Positions 1 through 5,461 of a stretch of DNA of 7,642 nucleotides are shown here, piece by piece; position 1 is the stretch's first letter, and each line of letters begins with the position of its first letter. The stretch comes from Bacteroidia bacterium (GTDB taxonomy: Bacteria; Bacteroidota; Bacteroidia; JABEUT01), in the NCBI GenBank assembly GCA_013044305.1, contig JABEUT010000275.1, forward strand, positions 1 to 7,642, in the 5' to 3' direction. Position numbers and translations under genes: made by a program. Under the pieces are notes generated by a model. It did not search any database. It was not told where the DNA came from and was given only the letters and a program-made list of their open reading frames with translations.

Positions 1-47
1 CTATTATATTTGGCAAAAGACTAAAACTTGGTATCCTTGAATAATTA

Positions 48-344
48 TCAAATAGCACAGTTTAATTTACAGTCTCTAGCCATTAAATCTTCATCCTTCA
101 GGAAATCAAAAACAGCTACGCACTCAAAAGCAGAACCTCTTGCGATAATAAAGAAGTTCTTTCTATCAGCTTTACTAAACCTGCTTGAACCTTCCGCAAT
201 ATTTAACATTATACTCAGGGAAGCTCTTTGTAATTGGTCTTTGGTAGTTCTGTTTAAGCTATCGGTATCTGCAAGATACTTTAAAACCTCTTTATTAAAA
301 GATTTTGCTTTTTGATAAACATCTAATTTTTCGAAATCGAACAT
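48..344 (-). CDS. S23-like four-helix-bundle protein, C-terminus shortened
   Basis: Small helical protein of 98 residues related to the 23S rRNA intervening-sequence (S23 / IVP) four-helix-bundle family, whose members in Bacteroidota usually occur as stand-alone genes of unknown function. The start is supported because MFDFEKLDVYQKAK is the usual family N-terminus. The hallmark central region is present: NIAEGSSRFSKADRKNFF at residues 48-65, followed by IARGSAFECVAVFDFLKDE at 67-85. The family normally continues with about 20-25 more residues forming the last helix (a segment like 'ISKML..LIK'). Here the protein leaves the family pattern after KDEDL and ends in a short unrelated tail with two tandem stops (TGA TAA). 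I do not see the missing helix in the other minus-strand frames of positions 1-75. It may be a decayed or variant copy. Its codons are AT-richer than those of the sugar genes. It lies just downstream of tRNA-Leu on the same strand, separated by a GAG-rich repeat tract. Family assignment is firm; function is unknown. Confidence 0.8.
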   Translation of the reverse strand: MFDFEKLDVYQKAKSFNKEVLKYLADTDSLNRTTKDQLQRASLSIMLNIAEGSSRFSKADRKNFFIIARGSAFECVAVFDFLKDEDLMARDCKLNCAI

Positions 345-357
345 AGATTGTTATGTT

Positions 358-435
358 GAGCGAGTGTCAGAGCGAGTATTGAGTGAAAATGAGTACGATT
401 GTGTCCGCTCTCGCTCCCACACTCACACTCATTTT
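358..435. repeat. GAGNGAGT-type low-complexity tract with direct and inverted repeats
   Basis: The tract lies between the tRNA-Leu 3' end and the start of the four-helix-bundle gene. GAGCGAGT occurs twice perfectly at 358-365 and 370-377. GAGTGTCAGAGCGAGT at 362-377 matches the reverse complement of 409-424 at 13 of 16 positions. A 9-bp perfect inverted pair, AAAATGAGT at 386-394 and ACTCATTTT at 427-435, overlaps this arrangement, so two different hairpins could form. The motif resembles simple GAG/GTG repeats rather than a CRISPR or a rho-independent terminator, since it lacks a GC-rich stem followed by a T-run. On the minus strand it would form the leader of the four-helix-bundle gene or the trailer of the tRNA transcript. 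Function unknown. Confidence 0.65.
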
Positions 436-436
436 G

Positions 437-520
437 TACCCGGAGTCGGAATCGAACCGACAATCAGTTGCCTGAACCGGTTTTTGAGACCGGCGCGTCT
501 ACCTGTTCCGCCATCCGGGC
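437..520 (-). tRNA. tRNA-Leu (anticodon CAA)
   Basis: Read on the minus strand, the sequence folds as a class II tRNA of 84 nt. The acceptor stem is GCCCGGA pairing with TCCGGGT (one G-T pair at the end), and the D-arm is GCG...CGC around AACAGGTAGA. The anticodon stem is CCGGT/ACCGG with loop CTCAAAA, giving anticodon CAA, which reads UUG codons. The long variable arm is TCAG-GCAA-CTGA, as expected for leucine. The T-arm is GTCGG-TTCGATT-CCGAC. The discriminator base is A, and the next bases are CAA, so CCA is not encoded and must be added after transcription. A TAnnTTTG promoter element lies 14 bp upstream. I see no duplicated tRNA 3' end nearby that would mark an integrated element. Confidence 0.96.
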
Positions 521-533
521 AAAAAAGGGGATG

Positions 534-541
534 CAAAAATA
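534..541 (-). promoter_or_regulatory. Bacteroidota -7 promoter element for tRNA-Leu
   Basis: On the minus strand the bases read TATTTTTG, a perfect match to the Bacteroidota primary sigma factor -7 consensus TAnnTTTG. Transcription would begin a few bases before the mature tRNA 5' end at 520, leaving a very short leader. I do not see a clear -33 TTTG at the usual spacing. Confidence 0.6.
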
Positions 542-629
542 TCATTATTTCATAAACCTTTGCTTACATGCCTGCCAACCGCTATAAAGTTCGTTTAGCA
601 GTAGCCCCTGTCCCTGTGCCATTATTGTA

Positions 630-637
630 TATCTTTG
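630..637 (+). promoter_or_regulatory. Bacteroidota -7 promoter element for the sugar cassette
   Basis: TATCTTTG at 630-637 matches TAnnTTTG exactly. The predicted transcript start is near 642-645, leaving a leader of roughly 15-30 nt before the first SDR gene, depending on which ATG is used. The -33 box is weak (only CTGT-like bases near the right distance). It is divergent to the tRNA promoter at 534-541; the 88 bp between them hold no other signal I can recognise. Confidence 0.6.
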
Positions 638-670
638 CAGACCTTTTCAACGATTAAAATGAAGGTGAGC

Positions 671-1651
671 ATGAAAAATATTTTTGTTACCGGCGGGGCA
701 GGGTATGTAGGCGCTGTGTTGGTCCCCAAATTACTTAGTAAGGGCCACAGCGTAACGGTGCTCGATTTAATGATTTATGGGGAAGATGTATTGCCCAAAC
801 ACCCGCACCTGAAAGCGGTGAAAGGCGATATAAGAGATCAGGCGCTGCTTAAAAAATTATTGGCCGGGCAGAACGCCGTCATTCATCTTGCATGCATTTC
901 CAACGACCCCAGCTTCGAGCTTAACCCCGGTCTGGGGAAATCCATTAACCTAGATGCCTTTGAGCCCCTTGTGAAAATATCAAAAGAGAGCGGAGTGGAG
1001 CGGTTTATCTATGCCTCATCATCCAGCGTATATGGTATAAAGGATGCCCCCGACGTAAATGAGGAGATGCCTCTTGAGCCACTGACCGATTACTCGAAAT
1101 TCAAGGCTATGTGTGAAACCATACTGGCTAAATACCAGAGCCCCGCATTCACCACCCTTACCATTCGGCCCGCCACGGTTTGCGGATATAGCCCCAGGCT
1201 TAGGCTCGACCTTACAGTAAATATCCTCACCAATCTGGCTATTAACAAAGGCGAAATTACCGTTTTTGGTGGCGATCAGAAACGACCCAACATACATATT
1301 GAGGATATGACCGATCTCTATTGTATGTTGCTTGAACTGCCTGCCGCACAAATTGCAGGCAAGATATTCAATGCAGGATATGAAAACCATACCGTTTCGG
1401 AAATTGCCCAAATGGTGAAAGATGTTGTAGGCGAAAAGGTGAAGATAATAACAACACCCACCAACGACCACCGATCCTACCACATTTCATCTCAAAAGAT
1501 AAAGCGCGAACTCGGGTTTGAACCCGCCCATACGATAGAGGATGCGGTGGCCGACCTGAAAAAGGAGTTCCTTGCCGGCCATGTTCCGGACTCCCTTACC
1601 GACCCGAAATACTTTAATGTGAAGCTCATGCAAAAAATTCACCTGGCATAG
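671..1651 (+). CDS. NAD-dependent epimerase/dehydratase (extended SDR)
   Basis: Cytoplasmic nucleotide-sugar-modifying enzyme of the extended short-chain dehydrogenase/reductase family, 326 residues from this start, normal for the family. The N-terminal Rossmann motif is TGGAGYVG at residues 7-14, with Asp32 after the second strand (VLD) favouring NAD(H). SSSSVYG at 116-122 and the catalytic pair Tyr141-x-x-x-Lys145 (DYSKFK) follow. A substrate-side RPATVCGYSPR segment lies at 166-176 and FGGDQKRPNIHIED at 199-212. The SSSSVYG segment lacks the Asp-Glu pair of dTDP-glucose 4,6-dehydratases (TDEVYG), so an epimerase or reductase role is more likely. ATG 671 is chosen because AAGGTGA lies just before it and the Rossmann strand begins at once; ATG 659 is a possible four-residue extension. 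A TTG at 635 is unlikely because it lies inside the promoter. It is the first gene of the sugar cassette; its exact substrate is unknown. Confidence 0.88.
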   Translation: MKNIFVTGGAGYVGAVLVPKLLSKGHSVTVLDLMIYGEDVLPKHPHLKAVKGDIRDQALLKKLLAGQNAVIHLACISNDPSFELNPGLGKSINLDAFEPLVKISKESGVERFIYASSSSVYGIKDAPDVNEEMPLEPLTDYSKFKAMCETILAKYQSPAFTTLTIRPATVCGYSPRLRLDLTVNILTNLAINKGEITVFGGDQKRPNIHIEDMTDLYCMLLELPAAQIAGKIFNAGYENHTVSEIAQMVKDVVGEKVKIITTPTNDHRSYHISSQKIKRELGFEPAHTIEDAVADLKKEFLAGHVPDSLTDPKYFNVKLMQKIHLA

Positions 1652-1750
1652 AGGGCAGTGCGAAACCAGAAGCGCAATCAAGCGGCAAAAGGCAGACGCA
1701 AAAGCTAAATAATATAAACTGAAAAAATAAAGACCAACCAGGGTTTAAGT

Positions 1751-2854
1751 ATGAAGGTTCCATATATCAATCTAGGTTTGCAGCACGCCAATCTGATGAA
1801 TGAGTTATTGGCAGCAACAGGCAAAATACTGGGCAGCGGTCAGTTTATCCTGGGCGACGAAGTTTCGAAATTCGAAAATAGATTTTCGCAGCTTTGCCAG
1901 ACCAGGTACGCCCTTGGAGTAGCCAACGGAACAGACGCCCTGATTCTTTCTTTAAAAGCGCTTGGAATTTCGATAGGCGACGAGGTGATTACAGCCCCAA
2001 ACTCATTTCTTGCATCCGCCTCTGCCATTGCTTTGACTGGAGCCACTCCTGTTTTTGCCGATGTAAGAAGCGATTTCAACCTCGACCCTGAAAAGGTGGA
2101 AAAAGCAATTACCAAAAAAACAAAAGCGGTTATAGCAGTCCATCTCACCGGTCGCCCTGCACCAATGGATGAACTGCTTAGCCTGTCCCAAAAGCATAAG
2201 TTAGCCCTTATTGAAGATTGTGCACAGGCGGTAGGCGCCGAATACAAGGGGAAAAGAACCGGTGGATTCGGAATTACCGGCTGCTTCAGCCTGCACCCCT
2301 TGAAGAATCTGGCCGCCGCAGGCGATGGAGGTGTAATCACAACCAATGACGAAAGCATCTACAAGTATTTGCTGAAAGCGCGCAACCATGGACTGAAGAA
2401 CAGGGATGAATGCGAGTTCTGGGGATACAACTCACGCCTCGATAGTTTGCAGGCTGCATTGCTTAATGTTAAGCTTGATTATCTTGACAAATGGACAGGC
2501 CGCCGGAGAGAGATAGCCCGCTTCTACCATGACAAACTACAGTCCCTGCATATTGCCCTGCCCGGGGAGAAACCCCACGAAAAGGCCGTTTACCACACCT
2601 ACATCATACAGTGCGATGAACGCGACGCCTTGAAGGAACACCTGGCCGCCAAAGGCATAGAGACAAAAATACATTACCCGGTACCCATACACCTGCAGGA
2701 GGCGGCAAAGTATCTTGGATACAGGAAAGGCGATTTTCCGGTAACCGAAAAACAAACAGAAACCATACTTAGCCTTCCGGTATACCCCGAATTAACAAAA
2801 GAGGAAGTAGGCTATGTTGCCGATTCAATCATAGAATTTTACAATAAAAAATAG
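1751..2854 (+). CDS. DegT/DnrJ/EryC1/StrS-family sugar aminotransferase
   Basis: PLP-dependent aminotransferase (fold type I) that would transfer an amino group, usually from glutamate, onto a keto group of a nucleotide-linked sugar in the cytoplasm. The 367 residues are full family length. Visible marks are VANGTDAL near residues 56-63 (cofactor phosphate binding), EDCAQAVGA beginning at Glu155-Asp156 (Asp contacts the pyridine nitrogen), HPLKNLAAAGDGG with Lys185 as the Schiff-base lysine, and GYNSRLDSLQAA in the C-terminal half. The C-terminus ends with the usual LSLPVYPELT motif. The K-N-L-x-x-x-G-D-G-G form of the lysine motif is closer to sugar C3-aminotransferases (QdtB/FdtB/DesV type) than to the T-T-G-E-G-G form of C4 enzymes; this is a soft inference. 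A 99-bp A-rich gap without a recognisable terminator or TAnnTTTG box separates it from the first SDR gene, and only 11 bp separate it from the next, so cotranscription is likely. Confidence 0.92.
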   Translation: MKVPYINLGLQHANLMNELLAATGKILGSGQFILGDEVSKFENRFSQLCQTRYALGVANGTDALILSLKALGISIGDEVITAPNSFLASASAIALTGATPVFADVRSDFNLDPEKVEKAITKKTKAVIAVHLTGRPAPMDELLSLSQKHKLALIEDCAQAVGAEYKGKRTGGFGITGCFSLHPLKNLAAAGDGGVITTNDESIYKYLLKARNHGLKNRDECEFWGYNSRLDSLQAALLNVKLDYLDKWTGRRREIARFYHDKLQSLHIALPGEKPHEKAVYHTYIIQCDERDALKEHLAAKGIETKIHYPVPIHLQEAAKYLGYRKGDFPVTEKQTETILSLPVYPELTKEEVGYVADSIIEFYNKK

Positions 2855-2865
2855 AAAACGCCTTT

Positions 2866-3852
2866 ATGAAATCAATTGTTACGGGAGGATGCGGCTTTAT
2901 AGGGAGCCATCTGGTTGACCGGCTGGTGAAGGCCGGCGACGATGTCGCCGTTATAGACAATTTAAGCAGCGGCTCGCTAAGGAACATTGAACAGCATAAG
3001 AACAACCCGGCAGTGCGTTTTCACCGCGCCGATGTAGCTCAATATGACTCCATACTTCCGCTCTTTCAGGGTGCAGACAGGGTCTTCCACCTTGCCGCAC
3101 TCGCCGATATAGTGCCATCCATCGAGCGGCCGATGAACTATCATCACTCCAACGTAGACGGCACCATTGCCGTTCTGGAAGCTTGCCGTCATTATAATAT
3201 AAAGCGGGTGATTTATTCCGCATCCTCTTCATGCTACGGCATACCCGATAAATATCCAACCCCCGAAACAGAAGCCATTTCGCCCCAGTATCCGTACGCG
3301 CTTACCAAATATCTGGGTGAGCAATACTGTATGCACTGGCATAAGGTATATGGGCTGAACATCACATCGCTGCGCTTCTTTAACGTGTATGGTCCCAGGG
3401 CAAGAACTTCGGGTACCTATGGAGCGGTATTCGGTGTTTTTCTAGCCCAAAAGCTGAACGGTAAACCATACACCGTGGTAGGCGATGGAAAGCAAACACG
3501 CGATTTTACCTTCGTAACCGACGTGGTGAACGCCTGCGTGGCCACTGCGGAAAAGAATGATTGTGCGGGCGAAATAATGAACGTGGGCAGCGGCAGCACA
3601 TACAGCATAAACCTGCTGGTGGAGCTGCTTGGCGGAAAAGTAACCTATGTGCCCAAACGCCCTGGCGAACCCGATTGCACCTTTGCCGATACGGGCAAAA
3701 TACTGCGCAAAACAGGATGGAAGCCCGAAGTAAGTTTCCAAGAAGGGGTGAAGATTATGCTGGAGAACATCAATTACTGGAAAGACGCCCCGCTGTGGGA
3801 ACCTGACAGCATTGCCAAGGCAACCGAAGACTGGTTTAAGTACTTGAGCTAG
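2866..3852 (+). CDS. NAD-dependent NDP-sugar epimerase (extended SDR, 4-epimerase-like)
   Basis: Second extended SDR of the cassette, 328 residues, cytoplasmic. The Rossmann motif TGGCGFIG lies at residues 6-13, and Asp31-Asn32 (VIDNLSSG) is the classic NAD-binding Asp-Asn pair of GalE-like enzymes. HLAALADIVPSIERP follows, then SASSSCYG at 118-125 and catalytic Tyr144-x-x-x-Lys148 (YALTK). RFFNVYGPR at 170-178 and VVGDGKQTRDFTFVTDVV are typical of UDP-hexose 4-epimerases and UDP-glucuronate decarboxylase relatives. It has no TDEVYG motif, so it is unlikely to be a 4,6-dehydratase. The C-terminal stretch LWEPDSIAKATEDWFKYLS extends past the usual GalE core. The start ATG is 11 bp after the aminotransferase stop with no Shine-Dalgarno, consistent with an operon. 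The likely role is to epimerise or oxidise the nucleotide sugar used by the neighbouring enzymes; the true substrate cannot be read from the sequence. Confidence 0.9.
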   Translation: MKSIVTGGCGFIGSHLVDRLVKAGDDVAVIDNLSSGSLRNIEQHKNNPAVRFHRADVAQYDSILPLFQGADRVFHLAALADIVPSIERPMNYHHSNVDGTIAVLEACRHYNIKRVIYSASSSCYGIPDKYPTPETEAISPQYPYALTKYLGEQYCMHWHKVYGLNITSLRFFNVYGPRARTSGTYGAVFGVFLAQKLNGKPYTVVGDGKQTRDFTFVTDVVNACVATAEKNDCAGEIMNVGSGSTYSINLLVELLGGKVTYVPKRPGEPDCTFADTGKILRKTGWKPEVSFQEGVKIMLENINYWKDAPLWEPDSIAKATEDWFKYLS

Positions 3853-3905
3853 CAGCACCCGTCAGGCACCAGCGCTTTGAGGAAACTGAAAGAATCAAAC
3901 TTTTT

Positions 3906-3913
3906 TATCTTTG
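3906..3913 (+). promoter_or_regulatory. Internal Bacteroidota -7 element before the kinase/nucleotidyltransferase fusion
   Basis: TATCTTTG at 3906-3913 is a perfect TAnnTTTG, identical to the box in front of the first SDR gene. It sits in the 75-bp gap after the second SDR. The implied transcript start lies only about 8-11 nt before the ATG at 3928, a very short leader. A TTTG at 3876-3879 is too far upstream (26 bp spacer) to be a standard -33 box. The fusion gene may thus be expressed both from the operon promoter and on its own. Confidence 0.5.
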
Positions 3914-3927
3914 CCTGAAATTCGACT

Positions 3928-5448
3928 ATGAAGAAAAGCAAGATAGTAAGCCTTGAAGAACTTGCGGTAATAAGTAAAAAGCTAAAAAAGCAGAACAAAA
4001 CCATCGGACAATGCCATGGTTGCTTCGACTTGCTCCACCCCGGCCATATAAAGCATTTTGAGGCGGCCAAAGAAAAAGTGGACATACTTGTCGTGACCAT
4101 CACACCTGATCGTTTCGTGAACAAAGGACCGGGCCGACCAGTGTTTCCGGAGCAGTTGAGAATGGAATCCATTGCCGCCCTGGATGCGGTGGACTATGTA
4201 GCCCTGAACCACTGGGCAACCGCAACCGAAGCGATAAGGCTTATAAAACCCGATTTTTATATTAAAGGACAGGATTACAAGGAAAAGGAAAAGGACCTTA
4301 CTAAAGGCATCTATGAGGAAGAGGAAGCAGTAAAAAAGGAAGGCGGAAAGTTATATTTCACCGAGGAGATCACCTTTTCCTCTTCGCATCTTATCAATGC
4401 CTTTTTCAGCCCGCACAGTTCCAATACACGTGATTTTATAGGCAGGCTGAAAAATAAGTACGGAGCCGATGAAATTGTGGCCGAAATTGAGAAGCTGAAC
4501 AAGTTGAAGATAATGGTGGTGGGCGACACGATAATAGATGAATACCATTACTGCCTTCCCTTAGGAAAATCATCAAAATCTCCCACAATCTCAAGCGTGT
4601 TTTTAAGGGAAGAGGTGTTTGCCGGCGGAGTGCTTGCCGTAGCCAACCACCTGGAACAATTTGCCGGGGAGGTGAAACTTGTAACCTGCCTGGGCAAAAA
4701 GAATTTGCAGAAGGACATTATAAATAAAACCCTATCGCGCGGGGTAGGAGTGCGCTTTTTCGAACGGGAAGACGGCCCTACCAATACCAAAAGAAGGTAT
4801 ATAGACAAATACATGAATGTAAAACTGTTTGAAGTTACATTCATGAACGACCACAATATTGAAGCTGCCCTGGAAAAGGAAATAATAGCTTATCTGAAAA
4901 CCGAAATACCCAAATATGACCTGGTGCTTGTGGCCGACTTCGGTCACGGTTTTGTAACGCCCGGCATCATCAGCTGCATAGAATCAAGCGCAAAATACCT
5001 GGCAGTGAATGCTCAAACAAACAGCAACAACTACGGCTTCAACTATATAACAAAGTACCGTAAGGCAGACTATATTTCCATTGACGAAAAGGAATTGCGG
5101 CTGCCTTTCGGCGACAACTATGCAGAAGTGGAAACACTGGTTAAAAAACTGAATAAGGTGGTGAAAGCCGGACAGATTCAAATTACCCTCGGACAGAACG
5201 GCTCTGTGCTTTATGAGAAAAATAAACTGTACAAGGCGCCTGCTTTCGCAAGGTCGGTAAGGGATTCGGTAGGGGCTGGCGATGCAGTATTGGCTGTAAC
5301 CGCCTTATGCGCATATGAGCATGTGCCGCCGGAGGTGCTCTGTTTTGTTGGGAACTGCGTAGGCGCCCTCGCGGTGGAAATTATTGGCAATGAACACCCT
5401 GTTTATAAAAAAGACCTCATTCGGTTTATTCAGCATTTCCTGAAATAA
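3928..5448 (+). CDS. Nucleotidyltransferase-PfkB sugar kinase fusion (HldE-like, reversed domain order)
   Basis: Bifunctional cytoplasmic enzyme of 506 residues. Residues about 24-158 form a cytidylyltransferase-fold domain: CHGCFDLLHPGHIKHF carries the HxGH nucleotide-binding motif (His37-His40), KGQDYK matches the KGGDY of HldE, and TFSSSHLIN at 149-157 fits the family's C-terminal Ser/Thr motif. After a charged linker (about 160-193), residues 194-506 form a PfkB/ribokinase-type kinase: KIMVVGDTIIDEY at the start, FAGGVLAVANHL at 231-242 in place of the usual PGGAANVA, ADFGHG resembling the SDYGKG of HldE, and DSVGAGDAV with the anion-hole GAGD and catalytic Asp452. Known HldE proteins phosphorylate heptose 7-phosphate and then adenylylate heptose 1-phosphate, but there the kinase comes first; here the order is reversed. 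The substrate could be a heptose or another sugar phosphate. It follows the second SDR by 75 bp with its own -7 box and has no clear Shine-Dalgarno sequence. Confidence 0.9.
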   Translation: MKKSKIVSLEELAVISKKLKKQNKTIGQCHGCFDLLHPGHIKHFEAAKEKVDILVVTITPDRFVNKGPGRPVFPEQLRMESIAALDAVDYVALNHWATATEAIRLIKPDFYIKGQDYKEKEKDLTKGIYEEEEAVKKEGGKLYFTEEITFSSSHLINAFFSPHSSNTRDFIGRLKNKYGADEIVAEIEKLNKLKIMVVGDTIIDEYHYCLPLGKSSKSPTISSVFLREEVFAGGVLAVANHLEQFAGEVKLVTCLGKKNLQKDIINKTLSRGVGVRFFEREDGPTNTKRRYIDKYMNVKLFEVTFMNDHNIEAALEKEIIAYLKTEIPKYDLVLVADFGHGFVTPGIISCIESSAKYLAVNAQTNSNNYGFNYITKYRKADYISIDEKELRLPFGDNYAEVETLVKKLNKVVKAGQIQITLGQNGSVLYEKNKLYKAPAFARSVRDSVGAGDAVLAVTALCAYEHVPPEVLCFVGNCVGALAVEIIGNEHPVYKKDLIRFIQHFLK

Positions 5449-5461
5449 GCTTTGGACTGCA

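Noticed and set aside
28..315. Plus-strand open frame of 95 codons
   Set aside because: It is the antisense of the four-helix-bundle gene and shows no family features.
358..435. Possible CRISPR array
   Set aside because: The repeat units are short (8-16 bp), imperfect, mixed in orientation and without regular spacers.
437..520. tRNA-Leu as an integration site for a genomic island
   Set aside because: No integrase gene and no duplicated tRNA 3' end are visible in the window.
364..587. Two overlapping plus-strand open frames (364-555 and 399-587)
   Set aside because: They run across the antisense of the tRNA-Leu. The VPGVGIEPTI-type translation is a well-known artefact of reading through a tRNA gene.
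635..670. TTG start at 635 for the first SDR
   Set aside because: It lies inside the TATCTTTG promoter box and upstream of the likely transcript start; the Rossmann strand starts directly at ATG 671.
1019..1483. Long minus-strand open frame inside the first SDR
   Set aside because: It is a shadow of a well-supported gene; the translation has no recognisable domain.
1840..2358. 172-codon minus-strand open frame inside the aminotransferase
   Set aside because: Antisense shadow; the sense strand has complete catalytic motifs and family length.
3853..3905. Possible rho-independent terminator after the second SDR (T-run at 3901-3906)
   Set aside because: No GC-rich hairpin precedes the T-run; the Ts belong to the -7 promoter region of the next gene.
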